From Flavobacterium sp. 1 (lineage in GTDB: Bacteria > Bacteroidota > Bacteroidia > Flavobacteriales > Flavobacteriaceae), in NCBI RefSeq assembly GCF_002797935.1, contig NZ_PGER01000001.1, positions 4,154,001-4,218,000 of the forward strand: 64,000 nt of DNA, in the 5' to 3' direction. The position numbers and the translations under genes are program-made. The notes under the pieces were generated by a model. It searched no databases, was not told the DNA's origin, and worked only from the letters and a program-made list of their open reading frames with translations. Positions 1 through 7,171 of this stretch are shown here, one piece after another (the first letter of the stretch is position 1; each line of letters starts with the position of its first letter).

Positions 1-30
1 GATTTATTTTTAACAAAAATAACCTTATTA

Positions 31-38
31 TATATTTG
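31..38 (+). promoter_or_regulatory. Bacteroidota -7 promoter element (TATATTTG)
   Basis: TATATTTG matches the Bacteroidota sigma -7 consensus TAnnTTTG. Transcription should begin a few bases after it, so an in-frame ATG at 36 lies inside the promoter. This favours the ATG at 111 as the start of the following gene. Confidence 0.5.
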
Positions 39-110
39 TATATATCTTATTCTCAGAAATATATAATAAAACTGGAGTTATTATTGAAATTAAAACTAAA
101 AAAACTAAAG

Positions 111-329
111 ATGAAAACCAATCAAATTACCACCAAAGAATGTGCATATTTAATCTATGCCTATGTAAGCATCTCTACATTTGTATTGATGGCAATTAGC
201 AAAATCACAGACAGTCTTGAAAAAGCCCTAAATTTCAATTCAACGGTGTCACTAATAATTATTTTAAACATGATAATATTTGTCTCTTCGCGTTTTTTAT
301 TCAAAAAAAATCATATCGTTCACAAATAA
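111..329 (+). CDS. small two-helix membrane protein, unknown function
   Basis: A 72-residue protein starting at MKTNQITTKECAY. Two hydrophobic stretches (about residues 11-33 and 43-63) are probable transmembrane helices, with a short basic tail. An in-frame ATG exists at 36, but it overlaps the -7 promoter element and would add a lysine/leucine-rich leader, so I chose 111. A rho-independent terminator follows about 50 bases downstream, so it looks like a monocistronic unit. I do not recognise a family. Confidence 0.5.
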   Translation: MKTNQITTKECAYLIYAYVSISTFVLMAISKITDSLEKALNFNSTVSLIIILNMIIFVSSRFLFKKNHIVHK

Positions 330-375
330 TCATCTTACTAAATCCTGCAATTAGATTTTAAACAGATTGACATCA

Positions 376-411
376 AAAGAGGCTGAATCGGTATTCAGTC
401 TCTTTTTTTTT
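376..411 (+). terminator. rho-independent terminator
   Basis: A 13-bp stem (AAAGAGGCTGAAT pairing with ATTCAGTCTCTTT, one G-T pair) with loop CGGT is followed by a T run. It is placed to end the small membrane-protein gene. Confidence 0.75.
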
Positions 412-501
412 ACCAAAAAGCCATAAGAAATACTTTCCTTATGGCTTCATGAGTTTTCAACCTAATCTCAATTTATAAAATGTAAATATTATCTAACAAC
501 T

Positions 502-657
502 TTATTTACCTGTTTCTACGAACTTTATGGCACGTTCTAAAACTTCGTCTTTTCCCTGCTGAATACTAAGAAGTGCGGGTTTAACTTCAATGTCAGGAAT
601 GATTCCGATTCGTTGTGTTTCGCGTCTGTCTGGATAATAAACACCAATTCCTGACAT
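502..657 (-). pseudogene. C-terminal fragment of an S41-family (C-terminal processing) peptidase
   Basis: Read on the minus strand this gives 51 residues beginning MSGIGVYYPDRRETQRIG and ending in a TAA stop. The block GVYYPDRRETQRIGIIPDIEV is the kind of C-terminal segment seen in Bacteroidota S41 peptidases. The PDZ and catalytic Ser/Lys domain is absent, and in-frame stops appear just upstream, near 680. The break lies about 30 bases from an attC-like palindrome, so a cassette or repeat insertion may have cut the gene. The family assignment is from recall of the tail motif only. Confidence 0.6.
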
Positions 658-689
658 TATTGTAGATATTGCTGACTCTCAGCAGTTTC

Positions 690-747
690 GTTCAACACCC
701 GTTTCATTGTTTGTGCTGCGCACGCAACGAGACCTTTGCCGTTATGC
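690..747. repeat. attC-like palindrome, short type, copy 1
   Basis: A 58-bp imperfect palindrome bounded by GTTCAAC and GTTATGC, with a central GTGC-TGC-GCAC hairpin. The ends fit the integron attC R-box patterns RYYYAAC and GTTRRRY (the latter with one deviation also known in Vibrio repeats). A second copy of the same length lies at 1992-2049. Each copy sits immediately 3' of a minus-strand gene, the normal position of attC in a gene cassette. Confidence 0.55.
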
Positions 748-756
748 GAGGTATTT

Positions 757-1425
757 CTATTCGATTTTGAATTTAATATAAATTTGGCTTTCAATTCTAA
801 TTTTTTCAAACTCAATATCAATTGGAACATAGTTTTGTTTGTTTCTGTTTGAGTAACCGACGACCACAACTTCTTGTAATTCGAAGTTGCTATTATTATT
901 TCTGTCAACTACTGTTTTTAAGTCAGAGATAAATATTGCGTTTCCAATTTTTTGATTCAATGCTTCAGCCATATAATTGGCTTGATTTTTTGCCTTTACA
1001 ACTGCTTTTTGTTTTAAAGGCAAAAACATTTCGTTTATTTTGGAATATTCAGTTTTTTCAAGTGTAACATTTGAAATTCCAATTTCTTCTAATTCAGCTA
1101 ATACTTTGCCTGCAACTTTTGAATCATAAACAACTAAAATATAATTTTTTGTTTTCTGGATATCTTGTTGCTTTAAAAGATATTTTTTATAATTACTCGC
1201 TAAATCTTTAAGAGTTAATTGAGTTTGAGTATTTATTCCAAGTTTTTTTAAACTTTCATTCATCGTAGTTTCTAATTCTTCCACCGAAATTTTCCCTTTA
1301 GTGTCTTTTTCAGAAATTACAATTTTTAGAAATATTCTGTCAGGTGTTACTAACGTATCACATTTTGCCGAAGTTTCTAAATAGGGTAAATCAATAAAAT
1401 TTTTCTCTTGCGAGAATGCATTCAA
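757..1425 (-). CDS. SIMPL-domain (DUF541) periplasmic protein
   Basis: Looks like a SIMPL-domain protein: an N-terminal beta-rich segment with the SAKCDTLVTPDRIFLKIVI pattern, then a helical region and a C-terminal repeat of the fold ending in a VPIDIEFEKIRIESQIYIKF strand. The canonical start here is TTG at 1425. The frame stays open upstream and would encode a good signal peptide (KTKKIILLIFTLISLNAFSQ), but that stretch has ATA at 1470-1468 where ATG is expected. The gene may start at ATA or have lost its start. It is flanked 5' by the ~130-bp palindromic element and 3' by an attC-like site, with no operon partners. SIMPL proteins are surface-associated and poorly understood. Confidence 0.65.
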   Translation of the reverse strand: MNAFSQEKNFIDLPYLETSAKCDTLVTPDRIFLKIVISEKDTKGKISVEELETTMNESLKKLGINTQTQLTLKDLASNYKKYLLKQQDIQKTKNYILVVYDSKVAGKVLAELEEIGISNVTLEKTEYSKINEMFLPLKQKAVVKAKNQANYMAEALNQKIGNAIFISDLKTVVDRNNNSNFELQEVVVVGYSNRNKQNYVPIDIEFEKIRIESQIYIKFKIE

Positions 1426-1497
1426 ACTTATTAAAGTAAAAATTAAGAGTATTATTTTTTTCGTTTTTATTTGTTTACGTTTTTTTGGTAATATCTC

Positions 1498-1627
1498 GCC
1501 TGACGTCAGTCTGTGAAAAAACTAAAATCAGTCTCTTGAGAATCTCATATTTGAGATTTTTCTTTGGTATTTCCTCCGAATATTTTCTAAATTTAAAGTA
1601 GTTTTTTCACAGCCTGACGTTCTCGCG
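1498..1627. repeat. long palindromic element, copy 1 (possible long attC)
   Basis: An element of about 130 bp, largely shared with the copy at 2876-3003. The arms pair over CAG-CTGTGAAAAAACTA and TAGTTTTTTCACAG. GCCTGACGT occurs as a direct repeat at both ends (1498-1506 and 1612-1620). It lies directly upstream of the SIMPL gene. On the minus strand it ends with GTCAGGC, a degenerate form of GTTAGGC. Confidence 0.6.
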
Positions 1628-1991
1628 CTACACGCAGTTTGAGATTAAATTAAGTCCTATTTTCGGATTTGCCAAATCTCCCAAATACAAAACCGTTTTT
1701 CCATTAAGCCTATTGCCCAGATCCGTTGTAGTACCTGTTGAACTAAACCTTCGGTAGCTGTATTACGTGAATACAACGTCTCAAAAAATAGCTCTAAATC
1801 AAATTTCAAAAACAATAGTGCAACATAAATATATTTCTTATTTTTGAGCTGTAAAAAACTAATCAACAAAATTTTAATTCATTTAAAATTAGATATTTGT
1901 CGATAAATCCATAATAAGCTTAGTAAGCTTTCTTAAATATTCCTTTTCACACTTTTCGATAACTCCATAGGGATGGATGTACAGCGGTTCC
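1628..1991 (-). pseudogene. decayed coding debris between two palindromic elements
   Basis: No intact gene is visible in this 364-bp stretch. One minus-strand frame ends at the TAG at 1630-1628 and reads as protein-like sequence (about 38 codons including LNGKTVLYLGDLANPKIG). A different minus frame is open from 1869 to 1657 but looks less protein-like. The stop directly abuts the long palindromic element, as a cassette gene abuts its attC. I cannot name the parent family. Confidence 0.3.
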
Positions 1992-2049
1992 GTTCAACAC
2001 GGGTTTCATTGTTGGTGCTACGCACCCAACGAAACCCTTGTTGTTAGGC
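1992..2049. repeat. attC-like palindrome, short type, copy 2
   Basis: A 58-bp imperfect palindrome from GTTCAAC (1992-1998) to GTTAGGC (2043-2049), with a perfect GGTGC-TAC-GCACC tip and pairing GGGTTTC/GAAACCC arms. Both ends fit the integron R-box consensus. It begins five bases past the stop of the DUF5984-like gene. Confidence 0.6.
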
Positions 2050-2054
2050 GTTCA

Positions 2055-2855
2055 TTATTTTATTTCGTTTGTCATTCGGTTAAATAATTGTTTTATTTCT
2101 GACCAGTCTGTTTTGTCCGTTGGTTCTTGGTCAAGTAATAGAAGAGTTGAGAAAAAGTCATCTTTTCTTTCTTTGTGTTCTTCAACTAATCTTTGCTTGT
2201 CAATTTTTATATTTCCCCACTCTTTAGAAACAGCTAACTCAATTTGCTTTTCCATTTCGGCAAAGAAAGACTGACCAAATACTTTAATTTTATTTACAAA
2301 GTCAGAATAGTCCATTTCAAAACTACCGTCCTTCGCTGTCCACAAACTTATTCCATTTTCCAAAATATGTTCTGTGTCCCAAACAATTCTCACTTTGTTG
2401 TTTCTTCTGAAAAATGACAAATGTGGTCCACCAATTAAGTGTCCAGAGTCAAAGGTTCTTTGGTATGTCCACGAAATCAATTTGTCATACTCTTCAAAAT
2501 AAAAATCGCTGTATTCGTCTTCGTCTGTGTCGTAAATGTCAAGCCATTTTTTTGAGTCAGATTTGAATTTATTTAGGTCTTTTGTCAATTCGTAAAATTC
2601 TTCGGGAATTGTCTCTCTAAACTTGTCAAAAAGTTCCGTGAAGTCTTCAATAAATCTAGCTAACGGATAGTCGTTGTATGGTGTAGGTTTATTTACCCAA
2701 TGATTAATAGCTTCTGATGAATATTCATAAATTGTTTGGTCGCCAAATTTCAGCCATAAGTCACCATCTGTCAGCCAAAACCAACTTGTAGACAAATTGG
2801 GTTCCTGTCCAACGGGTAATATTTTGTCTAATTCTCTTAGTTTAAAATGTATCAC
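2055..2855 (-). CDS. DUF5984-like hypothetical protein
   Basis: An acidic, aromatic-rich soluble protein of 266 residues with the N-terminal pattern STSWFWLTDGDLWLKFGDQ. As I recall it, this is typical of DUF5984-type proteins in Bacteroidota and Proteobacteria. There is no signal peptide or membrane segment. It starts at ATG 2855, 20 bases from the long palindromic element, and stops 5 bases before the attC-like site, so the gene fills the cassette-like unit almost exactly. Function unknown. Family confidence is moderate; the coding call itself is strong. Confidence 0.65.
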   Translation of the reverse strand: MIHFKLRELDKILPVGQEPNLSTSWFWLTDGDLWLKFGDQTIYEYSSEAINHWVNKPTPYNDYPLARFIEDFTELFDKFRETIPEEFYELTKDLNKFKSDSKKWLDIYDTDEDEYSDFYFEEYDKLISWTYQRTFDSGHLIGGPHLSFFRRNNKVRIVWDTEHILENGISLWTAKDGSFEMDYSDFVNKIKVFGQSFFAEMEKQIELAVSKEWGNIKIDKQRLVEEHKERKDDFFSTLLLLDQEPTDKTDWSEIKQLFNRMTNEIK

Positions 2856-2875
2856 TGTCGTTTTTTTATAATGAC

Positions 2876-3003
2876 GCCTAACGTCAGTCTATGAAAAAAC
2901 TAAAATCAACCTCTTGAGAATCTTACTATTTGAGTTTTTTCTTTGGTAATCCTCCGAATACGTTCAAAATTTAAAGTAGTTTTTTTACAGCCTGACGTTC
3001 TCG
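2876..3003. repeat. long palindromic element, copy 2 (possible long attC)
   Basis: Second copy of the ~130-bp element at 1498-1627. On the minus strand it ends with a perfect GTTAGGC box (2882-2876), and its outer arms pair through CAGNCT-TGAAAAAACTA. It sits just upstream of the DUF5984-like gene, as copy 1 sits upstream of the SIMPL gene. Confidence 0.6.
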
Positions 3004-3009
3004 CGCTCT

Positions 3010-3141
3010 TATGATGGTGGGGATTTGATAATCCGCTATCCAGATTTGTTAGTTTATTTTTATAAGGATATTTTTGGTAACTGGATCTTGGCTAGAGGTT
3101 TTTATGTTAAAAATTTCAAAGCAGTTTTAGAATATTTCTAA
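3010..3141. pseudogene. gene debris with a 28-bp match to the downstream lipoprotein gene
   Basis: 3068-3095 is identical to 4103-4130, which lies inside the lipoprotein gene at 3628-5241. On the minus strand it reads SSQDPVTKNILIKIN-stop, close to the SQDPVTKNIVIKIS of that lipoprotein, which suggests a scrap of a paralogue. The plus strand is also open from about 3010 to the TAA at 3139-3141 and reads as protein-like sequence (including LVYFYKDIFGNWILARGF). I cannot tell which reading is ancestral. Confidence 0.35.
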
Positions 3142-3161
3142 AAACTACTTCTAAAACAAGA

Positions 3162-3616
3162 TTATTCTCCAATAATGCAATAATTTATATACCAAACTCT
3201 ATATAACATGATGCCTTTATCTTTTCTTTCTGAAAAATCAAGAATGTAAATTATTTTGCCCCTATGAAATAAATTACATGCAATGTCTTGATAATCTAAA
3301 TTTTTTACAGAATTTATTTCAATAATATTTTTTTTATTTTTTTTAAAAATGATTGGTTTACTCTTTTATGTTCTAAAATTTTATCATAATTTCTGACAAA
3401 TTCAAAAGACAAAGTTGTTTCCTTTGAATTATTTTTCTTATAAGTGTATTCTCTATTTTTAAATCCGTTTTTTTCTTCAGGGTAGTCTATTTTAGTGTTA
3501 AACTTTCCTTCTTTAAAAGGTATATAAATAGTGTCTAGTTTTTTTATGTCTTCATAACTCTGTGAAAACATTGTGTTCGAAAAAAAAACTAAAATCGATA
3601 CATATAGATACTTCAT
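3162..3616 (-). pseudogene. frameshifted secreted protein of unknown function
   Basis: The first part (3616 to about 3345) encodes a signal peptide (MKYLYVSILVFFSNTMFS) and a lysine-rich exported protein. The frame then closes at 3314, inside A-rich tracts. Adding one A in the eight-A run at 3337-3344 (minus strand) restores an open frame to the TAA at 3164-3162. That adds about 50 residues, including IACNLFHRGKIIYILDFSER. So this is either a pseudogene, a slippage-prone gene or a homopolymer sequencing error. It starts only 11 bases after the lipoprotein gene stop and probably shares its transcript. No family recognised. Confidence 0.6.
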
Positions 3617-3627
3617 AATAACATATT

Positions 3628-5241
3628 TTAAGGTTGTAATTCATTATGCCCATACTCTATATATTTGGCAAACAACTTCCATTGATCTGAATTTACTGGA
3701 AGATCTTGTTTAAAACAACTTGTCCCATCCAATCCTTTAAAACTAAGATATTTGTAGTATTCAGACCAAATCCACTGTGTTGATGTTAGAGGTGTAGGGT
3801 GCATTGTAATTTCAGTATCAACTACGTTTCTCCCTGTTTGAGTCGTTACCAAATCTCTAATTTCTCCAAGCACCTTTTGCATAGTAGGAATCATTTTACC
3901 ATACATAAAATCGTGTTGTTCATTCGCAGTTGGATACATTGTATTAATTACACCCGTAATATCCATTCCAACAGTCTGATTTGCAAGCTTTATCATAAGA
4001 TATGCGTGAATACATTCGTGTAAAACGGTTTTAGCATTTTCTATTTTGCTTTGGTTCATAGTTCCATCAGCGGTTAATATTTGCTTGCTAATTTTTATGA
4101 CAATATTTTTGGTAACTGGATCTTGGCTAGTGGTGGCATGCACTTCTTTATTTGTAGAATCATATACATGCTCTGCAATTTCAAATTTCACATTGAATCT
4201 TGTTTGAGTACCGCCAAACAAATCTGTAAAAAGTGTTTTAAATTCAGGTGACTTTGTTAAGGCATCATAAACTTCATTGAATTTCTGTTTTTCTGGAGTG
4301 TCATTTCCTTCTACACTGGTTAGGTCAACATTAAAAGGAGAAAGAGCAGAAGCTGCCATATTAATGGATGGATTAATAGAAATCCCTACAGTACCATTGG
4401 TCGATGTACCATTACAATCTACGGTAGTTTTATCTTGGCTATTAATTGTCGGATGGAAATAATAAAAATAATATGAACCACTATTTGTGCCATTAGCAGC
4501 ACCACCAGTGTTGCTTGAAGTTTGCGTACCATCGCTATAGCTTGTATATGTAGTGCCTCCACTAGTCCAACTTACTGAAAAATTATCCGAACCAGTAGAA
4601 CCAATAGTACTAAAATAGGAAGTGTTGTCTACGTTTGAGTCTGAATTATTTGATTCTATAAAGTCTCCGCTACCCCCTCCAGTATAAGTGATTTCTACAG
4701 GAGGGCAATCTCCAGCCGCTTTACTAATATTTTTTTTGTTTTTAGAAAAAATATCGGTGTATTTGTGTAACGAAATAATTCCCTTAAAATATCTAAAGTC
4801 ATAATTATGAGCTTTGAAACTATCTAAAGCTGATGGACTGCAGGTGTATTTAACAACACTAACTGATTTTTCTCCTGAGGATGAAATATTTACTACAAGA
4901 TTGTAATAAATATTTTCGGGAGTATCTTCGATTGCAAAATAAATACTGTAATTTTTGTTATCGACTTTATCAATGGTTTCTACAATGCTATTTTCATTAA
5001 AGATAGTTTTTGACATTATATCTGAACTGTTATTATTTCTAGAAATAATACTCCCAATTTTACTTTCTATGAAGCTATCGACTTCTGGGATATCTTTGAG
5101 GGATACGTTATTTATAATAAGATCAGAGTTTGTAGAATTAGGATTTATTGTCTCTTGATATAAATCTTTCTCGCAGCTTGATAGGATAATAACAAAGCAA
5201 AATAGTATTGCTTTTGTGATTTTTTGCAGTTTTTGTTTCAT
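3628..5241 (-). CDS. lipoprotein with HExxH-type zinc metallopeptidase motif
   Basis: I start it at the ATG at 5241 (537 residues), which gives a clean lipoprotein signal: MKQKLQKITKAILFCFVIIL then the lipobox SSC. An in-frame ATG at 5268 would add nine charged residues before it. About residues 190-280 form a Gly/Ser/Thr-rich linker. The C-terminal third carries VLHECIHAYL near residue 407, matching HExxH zinc-peptidase motifs. A third zinc ligand is not obvious. It is likely an outer-membrane-anchored or surface peptidase-like protein of Flavobacteria, co-transcribed with the frameshifted gene downstream. The exact family is not recognised. Confidence 0.65.
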   Translation of the reverse strand: MKQKLQKITKAILFCFVIILSSCEKDLYQETINPNSTNSDLIINNVSLKDIPEVDSFIESKIGSIISRNNNSSDIMSKTIFNENSIVETIDKVDNKNYSIYFAIEDTPENIYYNLVVNISSSGEKSVSVVKYTCSPSALDSFKAHNYDFRYFKGIISLHKYTDIFSKNKKNISKAAGDCPPVEITYTGGGSGDFIESNNSDSNVDNTSYFSTIGSTGSDNFSVSWTSGGTTYTSYSDGTQTSSNTGGAANGTNSGSYYFYYFHPTINSQDKTTVDCNGTSTNGTVGISINPSINMAASALSPFNVDLTSVEGNDTPEKQKFNEVYDALTKSPEFKTLFTDLFGGTQTRFNVKFEIAEHVYDSTNKEVHATTSQDPVTKNIVIKISKQILTADGTMNQSKIENAKTVLHECIHAYLMIKLANQTVGMDITGVINTMYPTANEQHDFMYGKMIPTMQKVLGEIRDLVTTQTGRNVVDTEITMHPTPLTSTQWIWSEYYKYLSFKGLDGTSCFKQDLPVNSDQWKLFAKYIEYGHNELQP

Positions 5242-5448
5242 TTCTTCTGTTTTTTTTATTTGTTTCATCTCTATTTGTGCATAACGGGTTTTGAAATATT
5301 ATTTTTCCAAGAAATATTACTTTTCAAACTGTTAAATATTCGCGACTTTTTATAGCAGTTTGTTTGATAAAATCTCTTGCGACTAATATTTATATGACAA
5401 ACATCAGATTATTCTTCAAATATAAAGATTTATCTCGATCCAATTCGT

Positions 5449-5811
5449 TTATTTTTGTATTAATTCTCTCATGGTTTCGAGCCGAATTTCCATTTTTTGT
5501 ATGATTGCCTCTTTTTCAGCCAGTTCTTCTTTTAGGGCTTTTTCGCGAATGGTTTCAAAACGAAACGGCAGGTATTCGCCCAAGTGCGCAATAAAATTGT
5601 AATTCATTGCCATACTCAGCTTCCATAAAATGGCAAACTGCAAGGACTCTTTCTTAAAATATTCGTTCAATCCCGTGGGGAGTATGCCCAATGCTCTGGC
5701 AACATCGGCTTTCTTAATTTTATTCTGGATGATGTGATAATGGATAAAATTGCCAATCGCTGGGTAATGTTCCCCTTTTCCATTCTTGTATTTGTTGCTG
5801 GTGGATATCAT
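5449..5811 (-). CDS. XRE-like helix-turn-helix regulator with coiled-coil tail
   Basis: A 120-residue soluble protein. Residues about 22-60 (FIHYHIIQNKIKKADVARALGILPTGLNEYFK) have the spacing of an XRE/Cro-type helix-turn-helix. Residues about 88-120 form a charged coiled coil (EELAEKEAIIQKMEIRLETMREL), probably for dimerisation. Similar short proteins are common in Flavobacteriia. It stands alone and begins next to a 198-bp satellite made of palindrome-bearing 22-bp units, which could be its operators; that link is only inferred. Confidence 0.6.
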   Translation of the reverse strand: MISTSNKYKNGKGEHYPAIGNFIHYHIIQNKIKKADVARALGILPTGLNEYFKKESLQFAILWKLSMAMNYNFIAHLGEYLPFRFETIREKALKEELAEKEAIIQKMEIRLETMRELIQK

Positions 5812-5878
5812 CTTTTGTGTGTTTTAGGTTATGAATACAGGCTGTTTTTCTAAAAAAATGGTGCTAAACACTAATAGT

Positions 5879-6076
5879 ATTGGTTCGAACTACATAGTTT
5901 ATTGGTTTGAACTACATACATTGTTGGTTCGAACTACATATCTTATTGGTTCAAACTATATGTTTTATTGGTTTAAACTACATACATTGTTGGTTCGAAC
6001 TAATGGTTCTATTGGTTCGACAAACCAATAAAGCTGGTTTAAACTACCAATACTATTGGTTCGAACTACATAGAAT
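5879..6076. repeat. nine-unit 22-bp tandem satellite with GTTCGAAC palindromes
   Basis: Nine units in exact 22-bp register begin at 5879, 5901, 5923, 5945, 5967, 5989, 6011, 6033 and 6055. The core is ATTGGTTCGAACTACATA followed by about four variable bases. The central octamer is GTTCGAAC, GTTTAAAC, GTTTGAAC or GTTCAAAC, and unit 7 is disrupted. Units 2-3 and 5-6 resemble each other as dimers. There are no unique spacers, so it is not CRISPR. The 22-bp period places each core on the same DNA face. Confidence 0.85.
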
Positions 6077-6163
6077 TGCTTTTGGATACCAAAAAAAACG
6101 GCAAAAAAATTGCCCCTTTTGAAATAAAAGAGGCGATTGCGGTTATTTAATAAACAAATTGTT

Positions 6164-6664
6164 TTACGACACCGCTGGTAGTACTGGCGGAGATGTAACG
6201 GCATTACCACCACTAGTTGCAAAACGTTTTTTGAGCTGATCGACTATGCTGTCGGCGCCCAGAACTCCAGCATCGGCTGCCGAGCCAAAAGATTTATAAA
6301 GTGCCAGTGCCACGCCATAGGCCTCACTTCCTGCCAGCATTTTGGTGTCTTCAATGCGCTCACAAAGCTGGTTGGCCAATCCCGAGATCTCATCCAGCTG
6401 GACAAAAAGCGTTAAATCGTTTTGCATATTCGCCACCGAAAGATAAGACGGAACAAGCGTAGTGTTGTTTACTGCCGCATTAATGGCATCTTCGGTAAAC
6501 GCTTTGTTGCTGACATCGACGGTGTTTAATGATTTTCGCTCATCGGCGGTTAACCCCACCAGAAAAGGAAGATTGGTCAAGATAGTTTGAAAAGCGGCTT
6601 TGACTGCCGTTACCTGTGCTGCCGTTGCAGTCGCGTTTACGCGGTTGTTGAGCAAATTTGACAT
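6164..6664 (-). CDS. conserved hypothetical protein, helical, no signal
   Basis: A 166-residue protein, MSNLLNNRVNATATAAQVTA..., alanine/asparagine-rich and mostly helical, with the block LPFLVGLTADERKSLNTV typical of a small Bacteroidota family I recall only as hypothetical. The C-terminus is Ser/Pro/Gly-rich (GGNAVTSPPVLPAVS). No signal peptide, membrane segment or catalytic motif is visible. A TAGCTTTG -7 element lies 44 bases upstream on the same strand, so it is probably transcribed alone. Confidence 0.55.
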   Translation of the reverse strand: MSNLLNNRVNATATAAQVTAVKAAFQTILTNLPFLVGLTADERKSLNTVDVSNKAFTEDAINAAVNNTTLVPSYLSVANMQNDLTLFVQLDEISGLANQLCERIEDTKMLAGSEAYGVALALYKSFGSAADAGVLGADSIVDQLKKRFATSGGNAVTSPPVLPAVS

Positions 6665-6707
6665 AAATAGTTGTTTTAATGGTTATTACAATAATAGATT
6701 GTAAAAC

Positions 6708-6715
6708 CAAAGCTA
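6708..6715 (-). promoter_or_regulatory. -7 promoter element (TAGCTTTG on minus strand)
   Basis: CAAAGCTA on the plus strand is TAGCTTTG on the minus strand, matching TAnnTTTG. It is correctly placed for the 166-residue hypothetical gene that starts at 6664. Confidence 0.45.
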
Positions 6716-6893
6716 AACTATTCTTGCTTTTTTGCATAGCGTTTTTTCTTTCAAAACAAACAATTTTGTTATATTTATAAGTAAAAAACTACTCTATTAG
6801 TCTACAATAGAAAGATTTATAGCACTAAAATATCGGAGTGCTGCCTAAAAATGGCACACAGCTGACCGCAAAGAATACCATGTATATTTTTTT

Positions 6894-6968
6894 GCCACTG
6901 ATTACACAGATTCTCACAGATTTCATTACACTTTAAAAAAATCTGTGTAAATCTTTTTAATCTCTGGC
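6894..6968. repeat. CACAGATT-type dispersed palindromic repeat
   Basis: GCCACTGATTACACAGATT on the left pairs imperfectly with AAATCTGTGTAAATC...TCTCTGGC on the right. Short intergenic palindromes of this CACAGATT type are, as I recall, widespread in Bacteroidota. No coding frame is supported here. Confidence 0.5.
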
Positions 6969-7010
6969 TAATAAGATTCTTGTAACAACTTGAAGCCCGC
7001 ATGAGGGTAG

Positions 7011-7167
7011 TGTCATTAAGTTAAGGAATCCAGCGGATTTCAATGTTTATAGAATAATTCAATTATCGAAGTTCCTACAACCCCGCTGGGGTCGGACGTA
7101 CACCCTGCATTTTTTTCTATAAACATTTGACCTCTCTGAGTTCAATAAAATCCTTAACTCAATGACA
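7011..7167. repeat. MITE-like nested palindromic element
   Basis: The outer 17-bp inverted repeat is TGTCATTAAGTTAAGGA (7011-7027) against its near-complement at 7151-7167 (one mismatch). The inner perfect 13-bp inverted repeat is AATGTTTATAGAA (7042-7054) and TTCTATAAACATT (7115-7127), with a small ACCCCGCTGGGGT hairpin near the centre. It has no coding capacity and is the size expected of a non-autonomous mobile repeat. Confidence 0.6.
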
Positions 7168-7171
7168 TTGC

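Noticed and set aside
36..110. Start of the first small gene at the ATG at 36
   Set aside because: That codon overlaps the TATATTTG promoter element and the leader looks non-coding.
1657..1869. Intact 70-codon gene on the minus strand
   Set aside because: The peptide does not look coding, and a different frame at its 3' end reads better. I kept the region as gene debris only.
5879..6076. CRISPR array
   Set aside because: The 22-bp units are back to back with no unique spacers, and no cas gene is present. It is a tandem satellite.
5879..6076. tRNA T-loop remnants (GGTTCGAA)
   Set aside because: GGTTCGAAC recurs in a strict 22-bp register and no acceptor or anticodon arms are present.
5831..6222. 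Open frames on both strands across the 22-bp satellite as genes
   Set aside because: They only translate the repeats, and the minus frame runs into the real hypothetical gene in a different frame.
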